In this document: positions 53,983-63,254 of the stretch, one piece after another
Layout of the letters: the number at the start of each line of letters is the position of its first letter
Position numbering within the stretch: the stretch's first letter is position 1
Assembly: GCA_003725585.1 (NCBI GenBank)
Contig: RJMB01000026.1
Location: forward strand, 1-64,000
Origin: Halostreptopolyspora alba
Lineage (GTDB): Bacteria; Actinomycetota; Actinomycetes; Streptosporangiales; Streptosporangiaceae
DNA: 64,000 nucleotides
Reading direction: 5' to 3'
Notes under the pieces: generated by a model
The model's database searches: none
What the model was told of the DNA's origin: nothing
The model's input: only the letters and a program-made list of their open reading frames with translations
Translations under genes and position numbers: made by a program

Positions 53983-55956
53983 CTACCGCCGGTCGCGCAC
54001 CGCCGCGGCGATCTCGGCGAGCGCGTCGGCGACCGGAACGCCGTTGTTCTGTGAGCCGTCGCGGTAACGGAACGAGACCGCGTCCTTGCCGACGTCGTCG
54101 TCCCCGGCCAGCAGCATGAAGGGAACCTTCTGCTTCTGGGCGTTGCGGATCTTCTTCTGCATCCGGTCGTCCGAGGAGTCGACCTCCACCCGGACCCCTT
54201 CGGCGCGCAGCCGCTCGGCCACCCGCTCAAGGTGGGCGACGTGCTCGTCGGCGATCGGGATACCGACCACCTGCACCGGGGCCAGCCACGCCGGGAACGC
54301 GCCGGCGTAGTGCTCCAGTAGCACCCCGAAGAACCGCTCGATGGAGCCGAACAGCGCGCGGTGGATCATCACCGGCTGTTGCCGGGAACCGTCGGAGGCC
54401 GTGTACTCCAGCCCGAAACGCTTGGGCATCTGCAGGTCGACCTGGAGCGTCGACATCTGCCAGGTCCGGCCGATAGCGTCCCTGGCCTGCACCGATACCT
54501 TCGGCCCATAGATCGCGGCCCCGCCCGGGTCAAGCACCAACTCCAGGTCCTGCTTCTCGGCGGCCTGCCGGAGAAACTCGGTGGCCTCCTCCCACTCCGC
54601 GGGCTCGCCCATGAACTTCTCGGACTCGCCGCGGGTGGACAGCTCCAGGTAGAAGTCGCTCAGCCCGTAGTCGCGCAGCAGGTCGAGCACGAAGGTCAGC
54701 AGACTGTCGAGCTCACCGGGAGTCTGTTCCCTGGTGCAGTAGATGTGGGAGTCGTCCTGGGTGAACCCCCGTGCCCGGGTCAGGCCGTGCACCACCCCGG
54801 ACTTCTCGTAGCGGTACACCGTGCCGAACTCGAACAGCCGCAGCGGCAGCTCGCGGTAGGACCGCCCGCGCGCCCGGTAGACCAGGTTGTGCATCGGGCA
54901 GTTCATGGCCTTGAGGTAATAGTCCTGGCCCTCGAACTCCATGGCCGGAAACATGGCCTCGGCGTAGTTCGGTAGGTGACCGGAGGTCTCGAACAGCTTC
55001 GCCTTGGAGATGTGTGGGGTGTTGACGAACTCGTAGCCCGCCTCCTCGTGGCGCCGCCGCGAGTAGTTCTCCATCTCCGCGCGGACCACGCCGCCCTTGG
55101 GGTGGAACACCGGAAGCCCCGAACCCAGCTCCTCGGGGAACGAGAACAGGTCGAGCTCCGCGCCGAGCTTGCGGTGGTCGCGCTTCTCCGCCTCCTCGAG
55201 GAAGGTCAGGTACTCCTTGAGGGCGTCCTTGCTCTCCCACGCGGTGCCGTAGATGCGCTGCAGCTGCGGGTTGACCTCGCTGCCGCGCCAGTAGGCCGCC
55301 GCCGAACGCATGAGCCGGAACGCCGGGATGACCCGGGTGGTGGGCAGGTGCGGGCCGCGGCACAGGTCCTTCCAGCACAGCTCACCGGTGCGCGGGTGCA
55401 CGTTGTCGTAGATGGTGAGCTCGCCGGCGCCGACCTCGACCCCCGCCCCCTCGGCGGCGTCGTCGGCACCGCCCTTGAGACCGATGAGCTCGAGCTTGTA
55501 GGGCTCGGTGGACAGCTCCGCGCGGGCGTCATCCTCGGCGACGGCGCGGCGGTCGAACCGCTGCCCCTGCTTCACGATCTCCTGCATCCGCTTCTCGACG
55601 CGCTTGAGGTCGTCCGGGGTGAACGGCTCGGCGACATCGAAGTCGTAGTAGAAGCCGTTGTCGACCGGGGGGCCGATTCCCAGCTTGGCCTCGGGGAACA
55701 GCTCCTGGACGGCCTGGGCCAGCACGTGGGCGGTGGAGTGCCGCAGAATGGCCCGGCCCTCGTCGGAGTCGATGGCGATCGGCTCGACGGTGTCACCGTC
55801 GGCCACCTCGTGGGAGAGGTCGCGCGGCTCGCCGTTGACGCGCGCGGCGATCACGGTTCGACCGTCGGCGCCCAGTGCCTGCCCGGCCGTCGTCCCCCCC
55901 GCCACCACACGCTCGTCTCCGGCGAGGGTGATGCGCAGGTCAAGGTCGGCGGACAC
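53983..55956 (-). CDS. thrS: Threonyl-tRNA synthetase
   Basis: 657 aa, full-length. N-terminal TGS domain (about 1-65), editing domain (SAD) with [20 protein letters not shown], catalytic class II core with motif 2 region [20 protein letters not shown] and zinc/ATP residues in [15 protein letters not shown] and [20 protein letters not shown] (motif 3), and the C-terminal anticodon domain. It charges tRNA-Thr. GTG 55956 with GAGGAGA. The 55957-56300 gap (345 nt) shows no T-box or other known riboswitch. Confidence 0.98.
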   Translation of the reverse strand: MSADLDLRITLAGDERVVAGGTTAGQALGADGRTVIAARVNGEPRDLSHEVADGDTVEPIAIDSDEGRAILRHSTAHVLAQAVQELFPEAKLGIGPPVDNGFYYDFDVAEPFTPDDLKRVEKRMQEIVKQGQRFDRRAVAEDDARAELSTEPYKLELIGLKGGADDAAEGAGVEVGAGELTIYDNVHPRTGELCWKDLCRGPHLPTTRVIPAFRLMRSAAAYWRGSEVNPQLQRIYGTAWESKDALKEYLTFLEEAEKRDHRKLGAELDLFSFPEELGSGLPVFHPKGGVVRAEMENYSRRRHEEAGYEFVNTPHISKAKLFETSGHLPNYAEAMFPAMEFEGQDYYLKAMNCPMHNLVYRARGRSYRELPLRLFEFGTVYRYEKSGVVHGLTRARGFTQDDSHIYCTREQTPGELDSLLTFVLDLLRDYGLSDFYLELSTRGESEKFMGEPAEWEEATEFLRQAAEKQDLELVLDPGGAAIYGPKVSVQARDAIGRTWQMSTLQVDLQMPKRFGLEYTASDGSRQQPVMIHRALFGSIERFFGVLLEHYAGAFPAWLAPVQVVGIPIADEHVAHLERVAERLRAEGVRVEVDSSDDRMQKKIRNAQKQKVPFMLLAGDDDVGKDAVSFRYRDGSQNNGVPVADALAEIAAAVRDRR

Positions 55957-56300
55957 GATGTCTCCTCAATCAGTCGGGCGTTACGGGCGCCGGTTCGCGG
56001 CGGGCAACCGGCTCAAGGGCGGCCGTCGGCCTTCCGGGCGGGTGCCGGCCGCTGCGTGCCTGGATTGGCCACCCCGACATCGATGCTATCGGCTCGCGGC
56101 CGCCCCCTCATCCGCAAACACCGCGACCGTCAACAACCAACCGACACACATGGCGGCGACACCGCGCCACGGGATATCTTTACCCTGGCTTCACGCCTGG
56201 TATCGCATGATAGGAGAAGGAGACGGATCGGGCTTGGCCCCGGTGTACCGCGGGTGACCGGGGCACACGAGGCCGCCGGTCTCCGAGGCGCAGGGGAGCT

Positions 56301-57470
56301 ATGCGGATCGTCATCGTAGGAGCGGGAATCGCCGGGCTCACGCTGGCGAACGCGCTCGCGCACACCGACCTGCGCGTAGTGCTGCTCGACCAGAGCACCG
56401 AGTCCCAGCCCATCGGCGCGGGGTTACAGCTCGCGCCGAACGCCGCCCTCCCCCTACGGCGGCTGGGCTTCGACGACGCGCTGTCCAAAGTCGCGGTCCG
56501 CCCGCAGGGTCAGGACATCCTCCGGTGGTACGACAACACGCCGGTCCACTCCACCCCGATGGGCGCCGCCTTCGAACGCCGGTACGGAGTTCCCCACTAC
56601 ACCCTGCTACGGTCCGACCTGCACCGGATCCTGCTCGACTCCCTGCCGTCCGGCTCCGTCAGGCGCGGACGCTACGTCACCGGCGTGTTGGAGAACAGCG
56701 ACGGCGTTACCCTGCGCTGCTCGGACGGCCAGGAGGTGCACGGCGACATCGCCGTCGGCGCCGACGGAATCCACTCCATGATCCGCGGGGTCCTCAACAC
56801 CGAACGACACGGCTCCGCCAACCGGATCCTCTACCGCGGCCTGGTGCCCATCGATCGGGTCCCCGAGCTCGCCGACGAGCCGCGCGTACGGATATGGCTG
56901 GGCCCCAACGCGCACTTCTCCTGCTACCCCGTCGCCAGCGGCACCAAGCTCAGCTTCAACGCCTCCGTGCCGGCCCACCTGAACCACCCCGAGTCCTGGA
57001 GTTCCCAAGGCCGCATCAGCGACCTCAAGCGGGCGTTCGAGGGTTGGACCCCCGAGGTCCACACGGTCATCTCCGCGTCGGAGTGGATCGGCACGTGGAT
57101 CCTCGGCGACCGCCACCACGTGCGGAACTGGCACCGGGGCCGGCTCGCTCTCATGGGCGACGCGGCCCACCCGATGCTGCCCTTCTTCGCGCAGGGCGCC
57201 AACCAGGCCGTCGAGGACGCGATCGTGCTGGCGTCCTGCCTCCGTGAGGCCACCGCGTTCACCGTGGAACAGGCGTTGGCCCGATACTCGTCGCTACGCC
57301 GCGAGCGGACCGAGCACGTGCACATGTTGTCGCGCGACCTCACGTACTCGCTCAGCGAGGCCGGTGAGGATCCCGACCAGTACGACGCGATCATCACCCG
57401 GACGGAGCGCGCCAAGTCCGAGTGGGTCTACGCCTACGACGCCGACGCCGCCACGGGGAACAGCCAATGA
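56301..57470 (+). CDS. FAD-dependent aromatic monooxygenase (salicylate-hydroxylase-like)
   Basis: 389 aa. FAD ADP-binding MRIVIVGAGIAGLTLANALA, the GDIAVGADGIHSMIRG DG-motif, and GDAAHPMLPFFAQGANQAVE binding the flavin ribityl chain. It hydroxylates aromatic or aromatic-like substrates using NAD(P)H and oxygen; substrate unknown. The ribosome site AGGGGAG precedes ATG 56301. It is the only redox gene in the thrS-ssgB interval; the gap to thrS holds its promoter. Confidence 0.9.
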   Translation: MRIVIVGAGIAGLTLANALAHTDLRVVLLDQSTESQPIGAGLQLAPNAALPLRRLGFDDALSKVAVRPQGQDILRWYDNTPVHSTPMGAAFERRYGVPHYTLLRSDLHRILLDSLPSGSVRRGRYVTGVLENSDGVTLRCSDGQEVHGDIAVGADGIHSMIRGVLNTERHGSANRILYRGLVPIDRVPELADEPRVRIWLGPNAHFSCYPVASGTKLSFNASVPAHLNHPESWSSQGRISDLKRAFEGWTPEVHTVISASEWIGTWILGDRHHVRNWHRGRLALMGDAAHPMLPFFAQGANQAVEDAIVLASCLREATAFTVEQALARYSSLRRERTEHVHMLSRDLTYSLSEAGEDPDQYDAIITRTERAKSEWVYAYDADAATGNSQ

Positions 57471-57553
57471 GGGGCGCTGACGGGCGGCTGGATCCTGTCG
57501 CGACCGATTCCCGATCCGATACCAGTACGTCACCTGACCGATATTGTGTGCCC

Positions 57554-57946
57554 ATGTCACCGAGCCCAGCTTCCGGCCCATCGGACCCGGCGACATCCCC
57601 CATCCTTCCCGATTCCCCGGCTCGGGCTCGGCGCTGGCGACGGTTCCGGGCCCGGCTGCGGATCTGGCGGGTGCGCATGCGCTCTCACCCCGTGCTGCAC
57701 TGGACCTGGTGCACCGTCGTTGGTTTCACGGGCGGCACGATCCTGTTGGCCGGTCTGGTGATGTCGGTTACGCCGGGGCCGGGGCTGGCCGGTATCCTCC
57801 TGGGCCTGGCTGTCCTGGCCACCGAGTTCGCGTGGGCACGGGGCGTGCTTCGGTTCGCCCGCGACCGGGCGCGCCGCGCCAAGAAGCTCGCCCTCGAGAG
57901 GCAGCGGCGCCGGCGTGCCCGTAAGAGAGCCACCACCAACGGCTGA
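57554..57946 (+). CDS. TIGR02611-family small membrane protein
   Basis: 130 aa. Basic N terminus, helix about 49-67 (TWCTVVGFTGGTILLAGLVM), then the family motif TPGPGLAGILLGLAVLATEF and a second helix region, followed by a highly basic tail (RDRARRAKKLALERQRRRRA). The PGPGW-like core defines TIGR02611, a conserved actinobacterial membrane family of unknown role. ATG 57554; the longer in-frame start at 57422 lacks a site and overlaps the monooxygenase gene. Confidence 0.85.
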   Translation: MSPSPASGPSDPATSPILPDSPARARRWRRFRARLRIWRVRMRSHPVLHWTWCTVVGFTGGTILLAGLVMSVTPGPGLAGILLGLAVLATEFAWARGVLRFARDRARRAKKLALERQRRRRARKRATTNG

Positions 57947-58074
57947 GGAGCGGCCCAGCCACGGGCAGCGGCGCGACCCACCATCAACCGGACCGTCGCG
58001 GTCAGCCCGTCAGCACCGTGTCCCCACCACAAGAGTGTCCGATATCCCCACTGTGGGGTCACCGAAAAGCACAA

Positions 58075-58121
58075 CGGCCCACACCGGGAGATGACCAACG
58101 GTCACCAACCAGCGTGGGCCG
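58075..58121 (-). terminator. Rho-independent terminator of tRNA-Val(CAC)
   Basis: cggcccac (58075-58082) and gtgggccg (58114-58121) form an 8-bp stem; on the minus strand it is followed by GTTGTGCTTTT, a T-rich run, just downstream of the tRNA gene. A further small hairpin ccccactgtgggg lies at about 58046-58058. In 57947-58074 no gene is seen. Confidence 0.7.
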
Positions 58122-58126
58122 GTTCG

Positions 58127-58200
58127 TGGGCGATACTGGACTCGAACCAGTGACCTCGTCGGTGTGAACGACGCGCTCTAGCCGTCTGAGCTAATCGCCC
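58127..58200 (-). tRNA. tRNA-Val (CAC)
   Basis: On the minus strand: acceptor GGGCGAT pairs ATCGCCC, D-arm GCTC...GAGC, anticodon arm CGTCG-TTCACAC-CGACG with CAC at the anticodon, and T-arm ACTGG-TTCGAGT-CCAGT. No encoded CCA. It reads GUG, the common Val codon in this high-GC genome. Confidence 0.96.
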
Positions 58201-58650
58201 GTTCGGACGCCCCACACCGTGTCCGGCGGGGCGAACACCTAGAACTGTAGCGCATTTGGCGGGGTGCGTGCGCACTCACCCCGTCACGAGCGAACCACGA
58301 TGGCGTGATCGACATCACATCACGTTTGTACAGGTTCCGTTCACGCCCCCGTAAAACGCGAACCCCCTCGCAGTTGGCCGTTCGTGGCACCGCCACTCCC
58401 GGAGGAGCACCCCCCGGATGGCTGGTGGGTGACCGGGCCCACATATTATCCGGAAATTACTGGTTTCCGCAGCTCATTACATTGACGGAGGGCGTGGGGA
58501 GGTCGCAGCGCAGCGCCCCTACCCCTGATGATCCACCGATTACAGCCCCGACCGCGCGTCATAACCCGCGGTCGGCCGCGTTGGAGCGGGGAGTAAGCGG
58601 ATTTTACCCGACCCCCGCATCGTGCGGACGAGACAAAGGTTTGGCGAAGC
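58201..58650. other. 450-nt regulatory gap before ssgB
   Basis: No coding sequence is credible here. A stem-loop region ggggtg-cgtgcgcact-caccccgt (about 58262-58286) lies near the tRNA promoter side. From 58290 to 58480 the DNA is relatively A/T-rich (tcacatcacgtttgtacagg, then attatccggaaattactgg), which suits the promoter of ssgB. No clear ECF or sigma-BldN/WhiG promoter could be picked with confidence. Confidence 0.4.
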
Positions 58651-59076
58651 ATGAACAGTAGCAGCATCACCGCCACCGCCGAGGTGGGCCTCCGGCTCGT
58701 GGTCCCCGACCGCACTGCGGTCCCCCTCGTCGCCCGGCTCGACTACACAGCGAGTGACCCGTACGCCATCAAGGTGGCTTTCCACACCGGCGAGGAGGAC
58801 CCCGTCGAGTGGATCTTCGCCCGGGAGCTGCTGACGGTGGGCATCGTGCGTCCCGCCGGTGAGGGAGACGTCCAGGTGTGGCCCGGCACGGGCGAGGACG
58901 AGGGCGATCGGATGATCAACATCTCGTTGTCGTCGCCGTTCGGTCAGGCGCACTTCGACGCGCCCGTCTCGCCGCTGGCCGAGTTCCTCCACAAGACCTA
59001 CGAGATCGTGCCAGCGGGCCAGGAGGCCGAGTATGTCGACCTGGACTCCGAGATCGAGCAGCACCTGCAGTCCTGA
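58651..59076 (+). CDS. ssgB: SsgB, sporulation-specific cell-division regulator
   Basis: 141 aa, an SsgA-like protein with close similarity to SsgB: RLDYTASDPYAIKVAFHTGE, VEWIFARELLTVGIVRPAGE, INISLSSPFGQAHFDAPVSP and FLHKTYEIVPAGQE. In Streptomyces SsgB recruits FtsZ to sporulation septa with SsgA, so the host is a mycelial sporulating actinomycete. ATG 58651 with a weak AAAGG; a long upstream region suggests developmental control. Confidence 0.97.
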   Translation: MNSSSITATAEVGLRLVVPDRTAVPLVARLDYTASDPYAIKVAFHTGEEDPVEWIFARELLTVGIVRPAGEGDVQVWPGTGEDEGDRMINISLSSPFGQAHFDAPVSPLAEFLHKTYEIVPAGQEAEYVDLDSEIEQHLQS

Positions 59077-59219
59077 GGGGCTCCGTCCCACCGATCGCGC
59101 GGGTGTGCTCCGACATGCCCACGTGCGGCCGAGCACGGCTACACGGCCGGGATCTGCCCTACCCACCAGCACGTGCCGTAAACCCGTTCAGCGGGGTAGC
59201 ACGGCGCGAACGTCGCGGC

Positions 59220-60062
59220 TCACGGGTCCAGGTCGGCCGCCGAGCGCTGCGTGAACACCTCGGCCGCCTTGCGGGTGACCGGCCCCGGGGCCGCGGGAAG
59301 GGACCGGCCGTCGATCGCGCGGATCGGCTGGACATCACGCCCCGTCGAGGTGAGGAACGCCTCCGAGACCTCCGGCAACAGCGACATGGGCACGTCGCTC
59401 TCCTCACCGCCGGCCCACTCCAGGACCAGTTCGCGGGTGATGCCGGCCAGAGGGCCGGCCGAAAGCGGGGGTGTGACGAGCCTCCCGTCGAGCACCACGA
59501 AGATGTTGCTGCCCGTGCCCTCACACAGGTTCCTCGCGGTGTTGGCGAAAATCGCCTCCCCCGCGCCACGCTCGGCCGCGTGGGCGAGGGAACGCACATT
59601 CTCCGCGTAGGACGTCGACTTCACCCCGGTGAGCCCACCGTTCTCGTTGCGCGTCCACGGCATCACCGCGACGTCGACGTGCGGGGCGGCGGGCGGCAGT
59701 GGGCCGACCGCGACGACGTGGGTCTGCTCTCCCGCGTCACGTTCCGAACCGAGGGGGCCCACTCCGGCGGTCACCGTGATGCGGACCCGCCCCGGCTCCG
59801 CATCGGGGTTGGCCTCGAGAGCCCGCCGCACACCGTCCCGGAGAAGGTCGAGATCCGGTTCCGCGAGCCCGAGTGCCCGAGCCGACCGGGCGAGCCGGTT
59901 CAGGTGTCGGGAAAGGGCGAACGTCTCGCCCCCCACGGCCTTGACCGTCTCGAAAACCCCGTCCCCGACCGTGAGGCCGTGGTCCAGCGCGGGAACCCGC
60001 GCCTCCCCGACATCGAGTAGCCGCCCATCGCCGTGTCCGGCTCCCGCGATCCACACCCGCAT
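59220..60062 (-). CDS. Class IV aminotransferase / aminodeoxychorismate lyase-like
   Basis: 280 aa PLP enzyme. Fold-type IV landmarks: VPALDHGLTVGDGVFETVKA, LNRLARSARALGLAEPD, the PLP Lys in TGVKSTSYAENV, then AIFANTARNLCEGTGSNIF and FLTSTGRDVQPIRAIDGRSL. Similar to PabC (4-amino-4-deoxychorismate lyase) or branched-chain/D-amino acid transaminases; neighbouring genes do not settle which. ATG 60062 (weak AGGGGAcatcagagc). Confidence 0.88.
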   Translation of the reverse strand: MRVWIAGAGHGDGRLLDVGEARVPALDHGLTVGDGVFETVKAVGGETFALSRHLNRLARSARALGLAEPDLDLLRDGVRRALEANPDAEPGRVRITVTAGVGPLGSERDAGEQTHVVAVGPLPPAAPHVDVAVMPWTRNENGGLTGVKSTSYAENVRSLAHAAERGAGEAIFANTARNLCEGTGSNIFVVLDGRLVTPPLSAGPLAGITRELVLEWAGGEESDVPMSLLPEVSEAFLTSTGRDVQPIRAIDGRSLPAAPGPVTRKAAEVFTQRSAADLDP

Positions 60063-60410
60063 GCTCTGATGTCCCCTCGTCCTCGGGTCATGTCCGGCCC
60101 TCGATCCTGCCACTCCCGCGTTGCGAGCCCGCCCTTCTATACGGGCTCACACCCCCCACGCAATCCCCGTGACCAGCACCGGCCGATTACGTATGGGTAA
60201 CGCAACCGGCGGGTAACGTGACTGCGCAGGCCAACCGGCCCACCAATCGTGAAACCCCCACCCCGTCAGCACACCAGAAACCGGACAGCCGAGTCACGGA
60301 TCGCTATCATCTGGGCAACGCTTACGGACACCCGAGGTGCCCGCCCACGTTGGTGTGCTCGTGCGGTGCACCAACTTTCCATCTCCGGACGACGACAGAG
60401 CAAGAGAGCC

Positions 60411-60845
60411 ATGACCTCACCGAGTACCGCCTCCTCCGAACTCAGCTGGTTGCTCGACGACCTCCTCACACGCGCCAAGGGCACGCGCCACGCGATCGTG
60501 CTCTCCACGGACGGACTCCTGATGGCCTCCTCCAGCAACCTGGAACGTTCGACCGCGGAACACCTGTCCGCCATCGCCTCCGGGTTACACAGTCTTGCCA
60601 CGGGCGCCGGCAAGCAGTTCGCCTCCGGAAGCGTCCGCCAGAGCATCATCGAGATGGACGAGGCGTTTCTGTTCGTCGCCGCCGCCGGTGAGGGGGCGTG
60701 CATGGCGCTGCTCTCCGACACCGACAGCGATGTGGGGCTGGTGGCCTACGAGATGAACAAGGTGATCGAGCGCGTCGGCCAGTACCTCTCGGCTCCACCG
60801 CGCCCCGACGCCTCATCCAGCTCACTGGGCACCCTGGAGGGCTGA
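60411..60845 (+). CDS. Roadblock/LC7-domain protein (CvnB-like)
   Basis: 144 aa. LSWLLDDLLTRAKGTRHAIV, LSTDGLLMASSSNLER, LSAIASGLHSLATGAGKQF and GEGACMALLSDTDSDVGLVA form the Roadblock/LC7 fold typical of CvnB in streptomycete conservons. Usually it is cotranscribed with a kinase-like CvnA, a DUF742 CvnC and a GTPase CvnD; none is here, so it is solitary. ATG 60411 has AAGAGAG. Two GGGTAACG direct repeats (60195-60202, 60211-60218) lie upstream. Confidence 0.88.
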   Translation: MTSPSTASSELSWLLDDLLTRAKGTRHAIVLSTDGLLMASSSNLERSTAEHLSAIASGLHSLATGAGKQFASGSVRQSIIEMDEAFLFVAAAGEGACMALLSDTDSDVGLVAYEMNKVIERVGQYLSAPPRPDASSSSLGTLEG

Positions 60846-61014
60846 CGCCCGCGTCATGGTCACGTGTCCCGCCAGCCCATCTGGTTCCCGTCCCCACGAC
60901 GTCCCACTGACACCCACCAGCGAATTCGATTTCGTCTGATCGCCGATATCCGTTAGAGTTCTAACCGCAGTGAGGGCGGTGCCTTCGGAGACCCCGAACG
61001 CCCATCCCCTCCTA

Positions 61015-61087
61015 GCGGACGTGGCTCAGCTGGTAGAGCATCACCTTGCCAAGGTGAGGGTCGCGGGTTCGAATCCCGTCGTCCGCT
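61015..61087 (+). tRNA. tRNA-Gly (GCC), first copy
   Basis: Acceptor GCGGACG pairs CGTCCGC; anticodon arm TCACC-TTGCCAA-GGTGA with GCC; T-arm GCGGG-TTCGAAT-CCCGT; discriminator T. The first of four tRNA genes in an array. No encoded CCA. Confidence 0.96.
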
Positions 61088-61123
61088 CGAGCGAGACCTC
61101 ACGGGGCCCAGCCCACGTGACAG

Positions 61124-61196
61124 GCGGACGTAGCTCAGTTGGTAGAGCATCACCTTGCCAAGGTGAGGGTCGCGGGTTCGAATCCCGTCGTCCGCT
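61124..61196 (+). tRNA. tRNA-Gly (GCC), second copy
   Basis: Nearly identical to the copy 36 nt upstream: same acceptor, anticodon and T-arms, with differences only in the D-arm region (gtggctcagct versus gtagctcagtt). Recent duplication is likely. It supplies extra capacity for the GGC codon. Confidence 0.96.
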
Positions 61197-61243
61197 CGGA
61201 GAGGCCGCGTGGGCTACACTCAACGGTCTCGAGTCCGTCTCGT

Positions 61244-61315
61244 GGCGGAGTGGCCGAGTGGCTTAGGCAAGGGACTGCAAATCCCTGTACACGGGTTCGA
61301 TTCCCGTCTCCGCCT
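61244..61315 (+). tRNA. tRNA-Cys (GCA)
   Basis: Acceptor GGCGGAG pairs CTCCGCC; anticodon arm GGGA-CTGCAAA-TCCC with GCA; discriminator T as usual for cysteine tRNAs; no encoded CCA. Confidence 0.95.
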
Positions 61316-61335
61316 CCATCCTCACCCCTCACTAG

Positions 61336-61409
61336 GGGCGGTTAGCTCAGTTGGTTAGAGCGCTACCTTGACACGGTAGAGGTCACTGGTTCGAATCCAG
61401 TATCGCCCA
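61336..61409 (+). tRNA. tRNA-Val (GAC), possible attachment site
   Basis: Acceptor GGGCGGT pairs ATCGCCC with one G-T; anticodon arm CTACC-TTGACAC-GGTAG with GAC; T-arm ACTGG-TTCGAAT-CCAGT; CCA is encoded (61410-61412). It is the last gene of the array and is followed by relics of an integrated element, so its 3' end is a plausible attachment core. No second copy of the T-arm/acceptor was found before the window ends. Confidence 0.94.
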
Positions 61410-61425
61410 CCACGAACGACCTGGT

Positions 61426-61463
61426 CAGAAGGCTGATCGCGAGGGATCGCGGTCAGCCTTCTG
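61426..61463 (+). terminator. Long hairpin terminating the tRNA array
   Basis: cagaaggctgatcgcga (61426-61442) pairs with the following tcgcggtcagccttctg to 61463 as a nearly perfect long stem, starting 14 nt after the encoded CCA; the next bases are tgtgctt. Confidence 0.75.
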
Positions 61464-61542
61464 TGTGCTTGACCGTGATTTGACCGTGGGATTGAACGCC
61501 ATCGGGCATCCGTGGCCGTTCAAATCCGGCCCTGTCTGGCGG

Positions 61543-61701
61543 TCACCGGTCATCGGTGGTAGCCCGCAACACGCGGAGCAGGTCGGCCGTGGAAACCCGG
61601 TACAGCTCCCCGATACGGATGATGTGGCAGGGGAACTCACCGTCGCGGGCCAGCTCGTAGGCTTCGGTGCGTCCGATGCCCAGCATCCGCGCGGCGGTCA
61701 T
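61543..61701 (-). pseudogene. Excisionase-type helix-turn-helix gene, 5'-truncated
   Basis: Reads on the minus strand TAARMLGIGRTEAYELARDG followed by EFPCHIIRIGELYRVSTADL and a TDDR end with stop at 61543: the MerR-like DNA-binding domain of excisionases. A normal protein would have a few more N-terminal residues (PTLALMTAARM-like), and the reading is cut near 61725 where a transposase fragment begins. It lies 131 nt from tRNA-Val, the usual place of int/xis modules; no integrase is found. Confidence 0.65.
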
Positions 61702-61725
61702 CAGGGCGAGGGTGGGTTGCAGGTG

Positions 61726-62610
61726 ATGTTCCTCGACGCGGTCGTGGTCAAGGTCCGCGACCACCACGCGGTGGCCAACAAGCCCGCCTACCTGGCCATC
61801 GGCATCGACACCGACGGCGAGAAGCACGTGCTGGGCATCTGGGTCTCCCGCCCCAGCCCGGACCCGGTGGTCGGCGAAGGCTCGAAGTTCTGGCGCCACG
61901 CGCTGGCCGACCTGAAAAACCGCGGGGTGGCCGACATCCTCATCGCCTGCTGCGACGACCTGTCCGGCTTCGAGGACGCCATCGGCGCGGTCTTCCCCGA
62001 CACCACGGCGCAGACCTGCGTGGTCCATTTGATCCGCAACAGCCTGCGCCTGGTGCCGCCGCGAACAAGCCGGGGTGGCCGCGGGCCTCAAGCCCGTCTC
62101 GCCTCCGCAAACGGGAGGTACCCCGCCCCCAACGTCGAGGCCGCCTGGAACGCCCTGGCCGCCTTCGCCGACACCGAGGCCGGCCGGCGCTCCCCCAGGC
62201 CGTCGCGGTCTGGGAACGGGCCTGGGAGCGCTTCGTCCCGTTTCTGGCCTTCACCCCGGCCGTGCGCCGCCTGCTCTACACCACCAACAGCATCGAGTCG
62301 CTGAACCACCAGCTGCGCAAGGTGACCAAGGTTCGCGGCCACCTCCCCAGCGACGAGGCCGCCGTGAAGCTGCTCTGGCTGGCCATCATCAACATCGAGG
62401 ACAAACGCGCTCGCGAACGCCCGACGCCACGGCACCCCCCGCCGCCAAAGGCTGCGCGCCCCAACGCCTCATCGAAGGCCAACGCACACCAGGCTGGAAA
62501 TAGGTCCTCACCGAACTCGACCCGGCCTACCCAGGACGAATCGAATAAAGAAACACAAAACAGAACTACTTACACACTTGAGGTTACAGGCTCCCGACCC
62601 AACCAGTGTC
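61726..62610 (+). mobile_element. Decayed IS256-type transposase remnant
   Basis: Mutator/IS256 transposase core in three frames: QVMFLDAVVVKVRDHHAVAN with the first catalytic Asp, ADILIACCDDLSGFEDAIGA with the second, then a shift; VAVWERAWERFVPFLAFTPA in another frame and RRLLYTTNSIESLNHQLRKV with the catalytic Glu in a third. The N-terminal third is missing. At the 3' side lies a ttacacacttgagg segment (62567-62584) like the right end of such IS elements. It is inactive. Confidence 0.8.
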
Positions 62611-62630
62611 AAGCCTGCCCGGAAACTTGA

Positions 62631-63254
62631 CAGATCCTGCGACGCCACGGGGTTGGCGACGACACGGTAATCACGGACTTTGGTGAAGGAGGTTCACGCG
62701 GCACGCCAAGCTCCGGCGAACATACAAGGTGGTGGGTGCATGCCCTGGCCGATGACGAGAGACGACGCACGGGCGCCGGAACGGGCGCGCAGGGAGTACC
62801 GCGCGGCTGGAGGGCGGGGGCGGTGTTGTCGCACGATCGGCTCATGGGGGCGGGGATCCGCTGTCTGCCTATTGCGTGGCTTTACCGCCCGTACCCTCCC
62901 GGCACCGATCAGACCACACGGACAGTGCGAGCTGGGAGGCGGAAGAGGCCGCCGCATGCTCTCGCCGAACCACGGGGCGAAGCGCGGGGCCGTCGGCGTA
63001 GGGCCTTCGGTCGCGCAGAATCGCGCCAAGGGCATTGGCCGGCCTTCGTGCCGAGGCGATGACCTCGGCATCCCGGCGGGCGGATTCGTTCTCGCCGCCG
63101 CGAGTACCGCGTCAGGCCGGGACGGGGGCGAGCAGCATCGCGGTGAGCAGTCCGGCGATCCCACCAAGGATCTCCAGAGCGAGCTGCAGCTCGTCCCGCT
63201 CCCGCGGATCCCCCGTCGCGCACGTCTGGGCTGCGCCCCGGAAGGTAGGGCAGC
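62631..63254. other. Gap with no supportable gene
   Basis: Frames on both strands run through here but show Arg/Pro/Gly-rich nonsense composition, no ribosome site and no recognisable family. It is probably degenerate DNA between the transposase remnant and the polyprenyl synthase. The base composition is more mixed than upstream. GAAGGTAGGG (63241-63250) is the ribosome site of the next gene. Confidence 0.4.

Noticed and set aside
55957..56300. T-box or other riboswitch ahead of thrS
   Set aside because: No specifier loop, T-box core sequence or terminator/antiterminator pair could be found.
61015..61412. Direct repeats suggestive of a CRISPR array
   Set aside because: The repeats are two tRNA-Gly genes and related tRNA arms; no CRISPR repeats or cas genes were seen in the window.
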